NCBI GenBank assembly: GCA_023394875.1
Contig: JAEXAB010000001.1
Span: forward strand, 434,001 to 498,000
DNA: 64,000 nucleotides
Direction of reading: 5' to 3'
DNA from: Bacillota bacterium
GTDB lineage: Bacteria; Bacillota; Clostridia; Christensenellales; DTU072
Below, piece after piece: positions 16,666 through 24,516 of this stretch. The notes below the pieces were generated by a model. It saw nothing but the letters and a program-made list of their open reading frames with translations, ran no database searches and was not told the origin of the DNA. The position numbers were made by a program, and so were the translations under genes. The stretch's first letter is position 1; every line of letters begins with the position of its first letter.

Positions 16666-18381
16666 ATGAATGTCAACAATCAATTTAAAATTGATGACAT
16701 CAGCTTAACAAAGTATCTATTTTTTACAGGAAAAGGTGGGGTTGGAAAAACCTCTGTTTCTTGTTCGATTGCTGTGTCACTAGCAGATAGTGGTAAAAAA
16801 GTATTAATAATCAGTACTGATCCAGCTTCTAATCTTCAAGACGTTTTTGAAACTTTAATCGGAAATAAAGCAACAAAAATTGATATGTGTCCTAATTTAG
16901 ATATTATCAATGTAGATCCATTGAAAGCAGCTGAAGAATATCGTGAATCTGTTGTTGGACCATATAGAGGTATATTTCCAGCTGATGTTATAAGAAATAT
17001 GGAAGAACAATTGTCAGGTTCTTGTACGATTGAAATTGCATCTTTTAATGAGTTTGCACATCTAATCACAGATGATGAGATAAAAATGAATTATGACTAT
17101 GTTATTTTTGACACTGCTCCAACAGGGCATACATTACGCATGCTTGAGTTACCATCTGCTTGGACTAATTTCTTAAACGATAACACAACAGGTGCATCAT
17201 GCTTGGGACAATTGTCTGGATTAACTAGTCAAAGAGAACGATATCAAACTGCTGTGGACACTCTTTCAAACGAAGAATTAACAACTATGTTTTTAGTGTC
17301 TCGTCCACAAGTATCTTCAATTATGGAAGCTAATCGCACAAGCACTGAATTGTCTGAACTAGGCATTACATATCAAATTTTAATTATCAATGGGTTACTT
17401 CAAGAATCAAATGATGATATCTCAGAAAAAATGGTGCAATTACAAAAAGAAGCCTTATCTCAAATGCCAGATAATTTAGGGAAATTAAGAACCTTTTATA
17501 TTCCACTGAAATCATACAATGTGACTGGTGTGGAAAAGGTTAGAAAGTTTTTAAAAAATGATGATAATGTTACTACAAATAAAGATAACATATTAGAAGA
17601 ACAATTTAATGATTTACAAGTGCTGATTAATGATTTGTACCAAAGTAATAAAAAAGTTATTTTCACTATGGGAAAAGGTGGTGTAGGTAAAACTACAATC
17701 GCTTCAGACATAGCAAGAGGACTTGTAGCAAAAGGATTAAAAGTTCATCTTACAACAACTGATCCTGCAAATCATCTAAACTTTGTCGCTCATGAAATGC
17801 CTAATCTTTCAATCTCACACATTGATGAAAAGGAAGTACTAAAGGAATATCAAGAAGCAGTACTTGCAAAAGCACGTGAAACGATGAGCGAAGAAGATGT
17901 TAGATATGTTGAAGAAGATTTAAGAAGTCCATGTACTCAAGAAATAGCCGTCTTTAGAGCATTCGCTGAAATCGTGGATAAGGCTGACAATGAAGTTGTT
18001 GTAATAGACACTGCTCCAACAGGACATACTTTATTGCTTCTTGAATCAACTCAAAGCTATAGTAAAGAAATTAGTAGATCAAATGGTGAAATCCCTGAAT
18101 CGGTTTATAAACTTCTTCCTCGATTAAAAAATGAAAAAGAAACTGAAGTAGTTATTGTTACGTTGGCTGAAACAACACCAGTATTTGAGGCGATTCGTTT
18201 GCAAGAAGATTTAAAAAGAGCTGAGATTAATAGTAAATGGTGGGTTGTGAATCAGAGTTTACTAGCAGCTAATGTAAGCAATCAAATACTTAAAGCAAAA
18301 GCAACATCAGAAAAAGAGTGGATTGACAAAGTGAAGAACGTGTCAAATGGAAACTTCGTTGTAGTTTCTTGGAACAATTAG
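16666..18381 (+). CDS. arsA: Arsenite-stimulated ATPase ArsA
   Basis: 571 residues built from two homologous halves, as in R773 ArsA. Each half has a deviant Walker A P-loop (FTGKGGVGKTS near residue 25 and FTMGKGGVGKTT near 343) and the signal-transduction motif DTAPTGHTL; half one also has IISTDPASNLQDVF, half two TTTDPANHLNF. Cysteines needed for metalloid binding are seen in GSCTIEIASF and SPCTQEIAVF. ArsA normally energises the efflux permease; here the partner is Acr3 rather than ArsB, a known combination (arsDA-acr3). The start at 16666 follows arsD by 1 nt; the longer upstream in-frame extension overlaps arsD and is rejected. Confidence 0.95.
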   Translation: MNVNNQFKIDDISLTKYLFFTGKGGVGKTSVSCSIAVSLADSGKKVLIISTDPASNLQDVFETLIGNKATKIDMCPNLDIINVDPLKAAEEYRESVVGPYRGIFPADVIRNMEEQLSGSCTIEIASFNEFAHLITDDEIKMNYDYVIFDTAPTGHTLRMLELPSAWTNFLNDNTTGASCLGQLSGLTSQRERYQTAVDTLSNEELTTMFLVSRPQVSSIMEANRTSTELSELGITYQILIINGLLQESNDDISEKMVQLQKEALSQMPDNLGKLRTFYIPLKSYNVTGVEKVRKFLKNDDNVTTNKDNILEEQFNDLQVLINDLYQSNKKVIFTMGKGGVGKTTIASDIARGLVAKGLKVHLTTTDPANHLNFVAHEMPNLSISHIDEKEVLKEYQEAVLAKARETMSEEDVRYVEEDLRSPCTQEIAVFRAFAEIVDKADNEVVVIDTAPTGHTLLLLESTQSYSKEISRSNGEIPESVYKLLPRLKNEKETEVVIVTLAETTPVFEAIRLQEDLKRAEINSKWWVVNQSLLAANVSNQILKAKATSEKEWIDKVKNVSNGNFVVVSWNN

Positions 18382-18392
18382 AGGAGGATACT

Positions 18393-19442
18393 ATGGAAAA
18401 TTCAAATAAAGGTATAAGCTTCTTTCAAAAGTATCTAACGGTTTGGGTTATTATTTGTATGGTAATTGGAATTTTAATTGGAAATTTCATACCAGAAATA
18501 CCTGAATTTTTGAATAAGTTTGAATATGCTAAAGTATCAATACCAGTTGCTATTTTAATTTGGATTATGATCTATCCAATGATGATGAAGGTCGATTTCC
18601 AAAGTATAAAAAATGTGAAAAATAATCCTAAAGGTTTATATGTAACATGGATAACTAACTGGTTAATAAAGCCATTTACAATGTATGCTATTGCATATCT
18701 ATTTTTCTTTGTTATATTCAAAACTTTTATTACTCCAAATTTAGCAACAGAGTATTTGGCTGGTGCGATATTGCTTGGTGCAGCACCTTGTACAGCGATG
18801 GTATTTGTTTGGAGTCATTTAACAAAAGGTAACCCTGCATATACAGTTGTTCAAGTGGCAACAAATGACCTCATCATTTTAATTTTATTTATTCCGATTG
18901 TTAAATTACTGCTTGGCGTAAGTAATGTCACTGTTCCTTGGGATACATTAGTATTATCAGTGGTTATATTTGTAGTTGTTCCACTCTTAGGTGGGTTCCT
19001 AACTAGATACTTTGTTATCAAGAAAAAAGGAATTGAGTATTTTGAAAATAGATTCATTAAGAAGTTTGATAATGCAACTGTGATTGGCCTTCTATTAACA
19101 CTAGTTTTATTATTTATGTTTCAAGGTGAAGTCATTGTTAATAATCCAGTTCATATTTTGCTAATTGCAGTGCCACTTGTACTACAAACATTCTTAATTT
19201 TCTTTATCGCCTATGGTGCAAGTAAATGGCTTAAATTACCACATGATATTTCGGCTCCAGCAGGTATGATCGGAGCTTCAAACTTTTTTGAATTAGCTGT
19301 GGCAGTTGCAATTGCTTTATTCGGACTTAACTCTCCTGCAGTACTTGCAACAGTAGTAGGTGTTTTAACTGAAGTACCAGTCATGTTGATATTAGTGAAG
19401 ATTGCTAATAAAACAAAACACTGGTTTTCAGAAAAAAAGTAA
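18393..19442 (+). CDS. acr3: ACR3 family arsenite efflux permease
   Basis: 349 residues, about ten membrane segments. The conserved ACR3 block LLGAAPCTAMVFVWSHLTKG contains the essential cysteine (TM4), followed by NPAYTVVQVATNDLIILILF; the C-terminal GMIGASNFFELAVAVAIALFG is also family-typical. Exports As(OH)3 or its anion from the cytoplasm. GAGGAGG overlapping the arsA stop supports ATG 18393. Its stop overlaps the arsC start (TAATG). Confidence 0.94.
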   Translation: MENSNKGISFFQKYLTVWVIICMVIGILIGNFIPEIPEFLNKFEYAKVSIPVAILIWIMIYPMMMKVDFQSIKNVKNNPKGLYVTWITNWLIKPFTMYAIAYLFFFVIFKTFITPNLATEYLAGAILLGAAPCTAMVFVWSHLTKGNPAYTVVQVATNDLIILILFIPIVKLLLGVSNVTVPWDTLVLSVVIFVVVPLLGGFLTRYFVIKKKGIEYFENRFIKKFDNATVIGLLLTLVLLFMFQGEVIVNNPVHILLIAVPLVLQTFLIFFIAYGASKWLKLPHDISAPAGMIGASNFFELAVAVAIALFGLNSPAVLATVVGVLTEVPVMLILVKIANKTKHWFSEKK

Positions 19443-19884
19443 TGGACAATAAAAATATGAAAAAATTAAAAGTAGCTTTTATATGTGTTCATAATTCTTG
19501 TCGTTCTCAAATGGCGGAAGCAATATCTAAAATCTTTGCTTTTGAAACATACGAAGCATATTCGGTGGAACTCATATAAAGAATCAAATCAATCAAGATG
19601 CTGTTCAAGTAATAAAAGAACTTTATCATGTTGATATGGAACAAACACAAAAATCTAAGTTAATTTACTCATTACCAAATATTGATATTATTGTGACAAT
19701 GGGTTGCGAGGTTGAATGCCCTTATTTACCATCACTACATCGTGAGTATTGGGGTTTAGATGATCCAACAGGTAAACCAAAAGAGGTATTTATTGAAACG
19801 GCAAAAACGATAGAATCTAAAGTAATTCATTTAGTAGACAGAATAAAAAAAGGATTAATTCCATTAGGTAAAGTGGTGAAATAG
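19442..19884 (+). pseudogene. arsC: arsC arsenate reductase (low-molecular-weight phosphatase type), broken by a 1-nt frameshift
   Basis: ATG 19442 overlaps the acr3 stop. The first frame gives VAFICVHNSCRSQMAEA, the CX5R phosphate loop of thioredoxin-linked arsenate reductases, but reaches TAA at 19577-19579 after ...EAYSVELI. Shifting by one base near 19562-19567 restores the expected ..YS-x-GTHIKNQINQDAVQVIKEL.. and the rest: VTMGCEVECPYLP with the two resolving cysteines and the C-terminal WGLDDPTGKP. The full gene would be about 147 residues, normal for the family. The break is a lost base in what should be an Ala/Gly codon. The cell could still export As(III) but would not reduce As(V) with this gene. 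A sequencing or assembly error is possible. No slippery sequence suggests programmed frameshifting. Confidence 0.85.
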
Positions 19885-20322
19885 ATGACGACGCTTAAAA
19901 TTGAGTGGAGACACTTAGATGTTGATGATGAAACTTGCGATAGGTGTTATGACACTGGCGAAAATTTATTTCATGAAGTAAAAAGGCTTAATAAAGTTTT
20001 AGTGACAAAAAATATCTCTATTAAGTTAATCGATACTAAATTGTCTGCTCATGATGTTTTACAGTCAAATACTCTTTTAATCAATGATGTTCCAATAGAA
20101 AATATAATCGATGTAAAAGTTTCAACTAATTATTGCAAATCATGCTCGTCTATAATAGGTAAAGATTCATATTGCAGAACTGTTATATTTGATGGAAATG
20201 AATATGAAGATATTCCTGCTAAAGCTATACGACAAGCTGTTTATAAAATATTAGGATTAGAAGAAACTGTCAATGAACAAAAAGGTCAGTATTGTTGTTG
20301 CAAAGGTAGTAATTGTTGTTAA
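19885..20322 (+). CDS. DUF2703-like protein of arsenic operons, Cys-rich C-terminus
   Basis: 145 residues starting 1 nt after the arsC stop. Begins MTTLKIEWRHLDVDDETCDRC, resembling DUF2703, a thioredoxin-like family often found beside arsenic or mercury genes. Thiol pairs: ETCDRC (C-x2-C), NYCKSC, and a tail of YCCCKGSNCC. A role in metalloid binding or delivery is an inference from the cysteines and operon position; no catalytic activity is known to me. Last gene of the ars operon; terminator at 20382-20412. Confidence 0.75.
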   Translation: MTTLKIEWRHLDVDDETCDRCYDTGENLFHEVKRLNKVLVTKNISIKLIDTKLSAHDVLQSNTLLINDVPIENIIDVKVSTNYCKSCSSIIGKDSYCRTVIFDGNEYEDIPAKAIRQAVYKILGLEETVNEQKGQYCCCKGSNCC

Positions 20323-20381
20323 GTTTATAACTGCTGTTTAGGGGTGCGTAATTGTATTAAAATAGGTAATCAAAGCTAGAT

Positions 20382-20412
20382 AAAAAACAGTCCTTATAAG
20401 GGGCTGTTTTTT
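20382..20412 (+). terminator. Terminator of the ars operon
   Basis: AACAG(T/C)CC-type hairpin with A-rich 5' arm, loop around TTATAA and six T at the end, 60 bp after the DUF2703 stop. Confidence 0.85.
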
Positions 20413-20432
20413 AATCTGTAGAATACTTTAAT

Positions 20433-20571
20433 GGGGATTCGAACGGGCAAATTTAAGAAATGCCTAGTAGGCTTTTCGTTTTGCCCCGGCGAGATAGCAA
20501 CCAGAGAGGCAAGCAAAGCTATGCTTTGCTTAGTGACACAACACCGTTGTGGCATTGCGGCGCGATTCCCC
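20433..20571. repeat. Multi-branched hairpin element with tRNA-derived ends
   Basis: 139 bp. Ends are near-perfect inverted repeats GGGGATTCG (20433-20441) and CGATTCCCC (20563-20571). The left 12 bp (20433-20444) are an exact inverted copy of the T arm at 15315-15326. Inside lie three separate arms: GGGCAAA/TTTGCCC (20445-20451, 20480-20486) enclosing GCCT/AGGC, AAGCAAAGC/GCTTTGCTT (20511-20519, 20523-20531, loop of 3), and CACAAC/GTTGTG (20537-20542, 20546-20551, loop of 3). Together they give a closed, cloverleaf-like single-strand fold. Not a gene I recognise; could be a small non-autonomous element or a structured recombination site. Confidence 0.6.
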
Positions 20572-20583
20572 TTATCTCCACCA
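20563..20583 (+). repeat. Right direct repeat (attR-like), copy of the tRNA-Ala 3' end
   Basis: 21 bp ending in the CCACCA of the tRNA; one mismatch to 15318-15338. No functional tRNA is attached to it. Confidence 0.8.
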
Positions 20584-20685
20584 ATACAAAGGAAGTGAAG
20601 GTTATATGCATGGTGACAGTTTGGAACTTGTATTTGCCGATAAAGTTGAGTAAAATGTTAATATAACCAATTGGAGGTTTGACCA

Positions 20686-21648
20686 ATGAAGAATTTATTT
20701 GACTTTGCAACGAAAGAATTATCACAAGATGCTTTTTTGCGCTGGCTTTTTGAGAGTTACAACGATAACGATTTACAATATTCGATAAGGATATTACTTG
20801 CAGAATTTTGCGATTTACAAGATGATGAAGAAATTAAGAGTATTAAGACTTGGGCACAACGGGCAAAGATTGATATTTCAGTATGGATTGATACAAACAA
20901 AAGAAATATTTCTCTTTTTATTGAAGATAAGGCTTTTACAGGCGAACATAACCAACTCTTAAAATACAATAATAAAATTGATAAATATAAAGATAGGGAA
21001 ATATATAAGGTTTTTTACAGAACATCGCTGTTATCATCTTGGGATAAAGAAGCAACAAGTGTTGCAAATTGGAAAAGTTACGGAATTATTGAGTTGTCAA
21101 ATATCTATCAAAAGTGCAAGGAAACCAATAATGTTATTCTGCAACAATATATAAATTATCTGCAAAATATTTCCTTGTTAGTGCAAAACACTAAAAAACC
21201 TTTAACGAGTAATGGACGAGAAGATTGGTTAAAGTGGGAATCGTATTTCAACACAATAATACTACCTAATTTCAAATCGCACTATCCACAATCTTGGGCT
21301 GGAAAAGCTGGACAATATCCTTATGTTATTTTAAAAATTCAAAAAGAAAGATGTTCTCCATATTTGGAAATACGCAGTAGGAGTTGTTGCAATAATGATT
21401 TCACCGCTTTAATACTTTGTTATGGAATAACAGATTTTTCGCCGCAACAGAGCATTATTGAAAAAATATATGCTGACGAATTTTTCGAATGTAAGTATTT
21501 GAGACATAAAAACGGTGCCACACCAAAGCAAATAGGCAAATATGTTACACATGACATTGATACAGATGAAAAATTCATAGCTGAGATAACTAGATGTATT
21601 GAATATTATTCAGAAATATTAATCTTGTGGGATGAATATAGTAGTTGA
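20686..21648 (+). CDS. PD-(D/E)XK nuclease superfamily protein (PDDEXK_4-like)
   Basis: 320 residues. Starts LFDFATKELSQDAFLRWLFES, the characteristic opening of PDDEXK_4 proteins, followed by a nuclease core with Asp in AKIDISVWID and the E-x-K motif in LFIEDKAFTGEHNQ. The C-terminal half (WAGKAGQYPYVILKIQKER and on) has no recognised domain. Family members are common in accessory and defence regions, but the target is generally unknown. A TTGGAGG ribosome site precedes the ATG. It is AT-rich like the ars island and lies 100 bp beyond its right repeat, so it may belong to a second, older insertion. No partner gene follows. Confidence 0.75.
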   Translation: MKNLFDFATKELSQDAFLRWLFESYNDNDLQYSIRILLAEFCDLQDDEEIKSIKTWAQRAKIDISVWIDTNKRNISLFIEDKAFTGEHNQLLKYNNKIDKYKDREIYKVFYRTSLLSSWDKEATSVANWKSYGIIELSNIYQKCKETNNVILQQYINYLQNISLLVQNTKKPLTSNGREDWLKWESYFNTIILPNFKSHYPQSWAGKAGQYPYVILKIQKERCSPYLEIRSRSCCNNDFTALILCYGITDFSPQQSIIEKIYADEFFECKYLRHKNGATPKQIGKYVTHDIDTDEKFIAEITRCIEYYSEILILWDEYSS

Positions 21649-21949
21649 ACTAAGTTTTTGCCATATATCAAAAAGCATTTATACTATGTATCGACTTAAT
21701 TGCTCCATCAAATATCGACAAACTGTTTATGGCTTGTCTTTTTATACTTTTTCCTCTTCACTCTTTACTCTTCACTTCAATTTTCACGATTCACTCATAT
21801 TTTATTTAGGGAGAATTATGTATAACTGTCCATTGATAGCAAAATCGAAAGATATCGTTTTGCCCTAGGTATAAATTCAAATAAAATCTAGTATTTATAC
21901 ACAAAATAGTGTAGTATATAGTTATATACCAATGTTAAAGGGAGATCAT
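21649..21949. other. Intergenic region, no gene seen
   Basis: 301 bp AT-rich. Contains a simple TTCACTCTTTACTCTTCACT-type imperfect repeat (about 21767-21800). No hairpin with a T run clearly ends the nuclease gene. The transition from AT-rich accessory DNA back to native-style codon use happens here. Confidence 0.5.
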
Positions 21950-22216
21950 ATGAAAGAACTTACGATGTTTATTATAAAAGCTTGCCCTCACTGCGTTCTT
22001 GCAAAAAAACATATTGCTCAACTTTGCAAGGAAGATGCCCGCTATGGCTCTGTAAGAATCCATGAAATTGATGAGCGCGAGCAAAGCGCGTTGGCAAATT
22101 CGTATGACTATTGGTACGTGCCTACCTTTTATCTCGGTGAAAAAAAGCTATTCGAAGGTCATGCAGAATATGAAGATATTAAGAAGGTGCTGGATTGCGC
22201 CCTGCTTTCTGAGTGA
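21950..22216 (+). CDS. Glutaredoxin/thioredoxin-fold protein with CPHC motif
   Basis: 88 residues; GGGAGA upstream supports ATG 21950. MKELTMFIIKACPHCVLAKK shows the first strand and a C-x-x-C active site, and VPTFYLGEKKLFEGHAEYEDI contains the cis-proline (VPT) and the glutathione-type C-terminal fold. Probably a thiol-disulfide oxidoreductase. A glyoxalase family gene follows after 25 bp, suggesting a small thiol/aldehyde detoxification pair. Confidence 0.8.
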   Translation: MKELTMFIIKACPHCVLAKKHIAQLCKEDARYGSVRIHEIDEREQSALANSYDYWYVPTFYLGEKKLFEGHAEYEDIKKVLDCALLSE

Positions 22217-22241
22217 TTTATAAATAAGGATGGGTATAGAA

Positions 22242-22613
22242 ATGAAATTTAGAATGATACACGAAAATTATAACGTAAAAGACCTTAATGCTTCTCTTGA
22301 ATTTTACAAAGAAGCCTTAGGGCTAAATGAAGTACGCCGTATTAATGCTCCGGACGGATCGTTTAATATTGTCTTCCTGTCTAATAGCGAAAGTGATTTT
22401 GAATTAGAACTCACTTGGCTTCGCGATATGGACCGCCCGTATAATCTTGGCGACGGTGAGTTCCATCTTGCTTTCAAAGTTGATGATTTTGAGGCGGCTT
22501 ATGCAAAGCATAAAGAAATGGGCTGTATTTGCTACGAAAATCCTTCTATGGGACTCTATTTTATTAGTGATCCCGATGGATACTGGCTGGAAATAATCCC
22601 AACTAAAAAATAG
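22242..22613 (+). CDS. gloA: Glyoxalase I family protein (lactoylglutathione lyase-like)
   Basis: 123 residues. Two beta-alpha-beta-beta-beta units of the vicinal-oxygen-chelate fold. The four metal ligands of Ni-type glyoxalase I can be placed: His in MIHENYNVKD, Glu in ELELTWL, His in GEFHLAFKVDD and Glu in GYWLEIIP. GloA converts the methylglyoxal-thiol hemithioacetal to the lactoyl thioester. The start at 22242 follows AAGGA by 11 nt; an ATG at 22230 is less likely because it overlaps that site. A strong terminator follows at 22697-22730. Confidence 0.85.
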   Translation: MKFRMIHENYNVKDLNASLEFYKEALGLNEVRRINAPDGSFNIVFLSNSESDFELELTWLRDMDRPYNLGDGEFHLAFKVDDFEAAYAKHKEMGCICYENPSMGLYFISDPDGYWLEIIPTKK

Positions 22614-22696
22614 GAAGCTTTTTCTCTTGGCCGATTTTGGGAAGTAATAAATAATAGTGAATAGTGAAAAAGTGTGTATATTTATTATAATATGCA

Positions 22697-22730
22697 AAAA
22701 GGCTGTACCTTTACGGTACAGCCTTTTTTT
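22697..22730. terminator. Bidirectional terminator between gloA and the AOR gene
   Basis: Perfect 9-bp stem GGCTGTACC/GGTACAGCC (22701-22709, 22715-22723), 5-nt loop, flanked by AAAAA on one side and TTTTTTT on the other, so it can end transcripts from both convergent genes. Confidence 0.9.
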
Positions 22731-22743
22731 TATGTACTTCTGT

Positions 22744-24516
22744 TTAATTAAATTTTTCGTCTTTATACTTCTCTAGAAGTTGCTGGTTTTTATTATAGAA
22801 CATTTGTACTAACTCTTTTACGATATTGGGATCTATCTTGCGCCTCATGCCGTCTGTTTCCAATATGCGCTTAGGAATCTTTACGTTGCACTCGTTAAAG
22901 CCAAGCTTTCTCTTTATGCGAAGTTTTGTTGCATAAATTCTTTCCGAAGTCTCGTTAAGCTGTTCTTCCGTCATTTCTATGCCTACCGCAGCCAATGCTT
23001 TTAGTATGGTGGGGTTATCATACAAACCGCGGGCAAACAGACAGCCTATCATAGAGTTTATTATATTTCTATTTACTTCTTCTTTGAAGATGTTATCAAC
23101 AAGATTATCTTTATTGAATTCTTTCGTCATCTTTTGGTCTAAAGAATAGCCGCCGTTATCTAAATGAGAGTGCCTTGCGCCGCAAACGTAACCGACAATA
23201 GAGCCATAGCCTGTATGGTATTGGGGCATTTCGTTTTTTGCTATCTGCAAACCAAAGTCCGCACCGCCGTATTTTGCGGTTACCTCGCTGACGCCGTTTG
23301 CCAATGCTCTGTAAAATTCTGTCTTGTATTCCCCCATTTTGCGCATAACTTTTATATAGGTTTCTTTATCGCCGAATTTTAGGGGCATTTGGGTATCTAC
23401 GTCGGTAATTATTCCCTTATCGTATGCTTCGGTAGCCCAGGATAGACAACAGCCGGCAGCGATAACGTCAAAACCTATTTCTTCCGCCTCCGAAATAAGC
23501 TCTAGAATATCGTCTGTATTATCTACGCCGATAAGAGAACCAAAAGCGGAAATAAGCTCGTAATCGTAAGAAACATGATAGCTTTCGTAATCATATCCTT
23601 CTGCAAACTGCCTTCTTACCTGACCTATATGGATACAGCCTATGGGACAACCTACGCAAGCTACCTTTCGCACTAGGTTTTTTTCGGCAAACTTTTCGCC
23701 CGAAATTTCTTCTACGCTCTCAAATTCTGTTTGTTGCAAGTTTCTAGTGGGCAAAGAACCAATATAGTTAAGAACTTTTACATTTATTGCGGTGCCTAGA
23801 TCGTGATACTTGCTCATAACAGAAGTGGTGGTAACTTTGTCATAAAGTTCTCTGTACGTTGTAAAGTATTTTTTTAAGTCGGGGATGTTGCGGGTGCTGT
23901 CTCCTGCCGTAACCTGCATTGCTTTAAGGTTCTTACTGCCGAAAGTAGCGCCCAATCCCATACGGCCGAAATGGCGGTATGTATCTACGTTAACATTGGC
24001 AATCTTACTCATCTTTTCGCCGGCAGGACCAATTCTTATAATGCTTCTCTTGCCGCTTCCGCCCTCTACGGTACGGATAAACTGTCCAACCGATTCTGCG
24101 CCGATACCTGCAAAAGACCTCGCATCTTTGATTTCTACGTTGTTATCCGATATAACAATATAACTTAGTTTTTGCGCTCTACCCGTAATAACAACTGCAT
24201 CGAAGCCTGCGTTAAAGAAGGTATAAGCAAGACGACCGCCCGCATAGCTTTCGCCCAACTCTCCTGTAAGCGGAGAAATAAACATCGCTACAGTTTTGGT
24301 CATTACCGGAAATACTGAGGAAACTGCGCCAATAGCAAATATTATTGGTTGCTCGGGGTCAAGCGGACTTTTATCGGCTTTCATGTTTTCTTCCAATAAC
24401 CTGCTCGCAACACCAACGCCGCCTAGATATTTCTTCAAATCCTCGCGCATGTCAATCTTTACTTTTTTGGACGTTAAATCTATATAAACTACTTTTACGA
24501 ATTTTTCATTAAGCAT
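22744..24516 (-). CDS. Aldehyde:ferredoxin oxidoreductase (tungsten/molybdopterin family)
   Basis: 590 residues. Oxidises an aldehyde to the carboxylate (or the reverse) with a bis-pterin tungsten or molybdenum cofactor and one [4Fe-4S] cluster. N-terminal AOR domain: KYLGGVGVASRLLEENM, FAIGAVSS, SPLTGELGESYAGGRL, then GRMGLGATFGSKNLKAM. The cluster ligands are CVGCPIGC (C-x2-C-x3-C) with a distal Cys in SMIGCLFARGLYD. Its gene overlaps by 8 bp the upstream four-cluster ferredoxin, its probable electron partner. The pair resembles YdhV with a YdhY/X-like ferredoxin. Cofactor-synthesis genes are not in the window. Substrate unknown. Confidence 0.9.
   Translation of the reverse strand: MLNEKFVKVVYIDLTSKKVKIDMREDLKKYLGGVGVASRLLEENMKADKSPLDPEQPIIFAIGAVSSVFPVMTKTVAMFISPLTGELGESYAGGRLAYTFFNAGFDAVVITGRAQKLSYIVISDNNVEIKDARSFAGIGAESVGQFIRTVEGGSGKRSIIRIGPAGEKMSKIANVNVDTYRHFGRMGLGATFGSKNLKAMQVTAGDSTRNIPDLKKYFTTYRELYDKVTTTSVMSKYHDLGTAINVKVLNYIGSLPTRNLQQTEFESVEEISGEKFAEKNLVRKVACVGCPIGCIHIGQVRRQFAEGYDYESYHVSYDYELISAFGSLIGVDNTDDILELISEAEEIGFDVIAAGCCLSWATEAYDKGIITDVDTQMPLKFGDKETYIKVMRKMGEYKTEFYRALANGVSEVTAKYGGADFGLQIAKNEMPQYHTGYGSIVGYVCGARHSHLDNGGYSLDQKMTKEFNKDNLVDNIFKEEVNRNIINSMIGCLFARGLYDNPTILKALAAVGIEMTEEQLNETSERIYATKLRIKRKLGFNECNVKIPKRILETDGMRRKIDPNIVKELVQMFYNKNQQLLEKYKDEKFN

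Larger units (their letters stand above)
15318..20583 (+). mobile_element. tRNA-Ala-integrated arsenic-resistance island, apparently without integrase
   Basis: The last 21 bp of the tRNA (15318-15338) recur at 20563-20583 with one mismatch. Everything in between (ars operon plus gene-poor flanks) is visibly more AT-rich, with codon choice (AAT, AAA, TTA, ATT) unlike the GCC/GAC/GGC-rich genes on both sides. This is the classical signature of integration by site-specific recombination into a tRNA 3' end. No integrase, excisionase or relaxase gene is seen, so the element is either decayed or was moved in trans. It carries its own terminator next to the tRNA (15351-15381). The AT-rich nuclease gene at 20686-21648 lies just outside and may be a remnant of a neighbouring insertion. 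Confidence 0.8.
20413..20685. other. Gene-free right end of the island and start of flanking DNA
   Basis: Contains the multi-hairpin element (20433-20571), the right copy of the tRNA repeat (20563-20583) and about 100 bp before the nuclease gene. A 68-codon frame at 20460-20666 crosses the repeat and is judged spurious. Confidence 0.6.

Noticed and set aside
19555..19580. Programmed ribosomal frameshift in arsC
   Set aside because: No slippery heptamer, internal SD or downstream structure is seen at the frame change; a plain deletion is simpler.
20460..20666. 68-codon open frame across the structured element and right tRNA repeat
   Set aside because: It reads through hairpins and a tRNA fragment, has no ribosome site and no protein-like conservation; a by-product of the DNA structure.
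21855..21865. Shared 11-mer TCGTTTTGCCC with the structured element (20476-20486), possibly a further island end
   Set aside because: Too short and without the tRNA-derived flanks; likely chance.
15339..22000. Prophage or integrative conjugative element
   Set aside because: No integrase, capsid, relaxase or type IV secretion genes are present; only an ars cargo and one nuclease.
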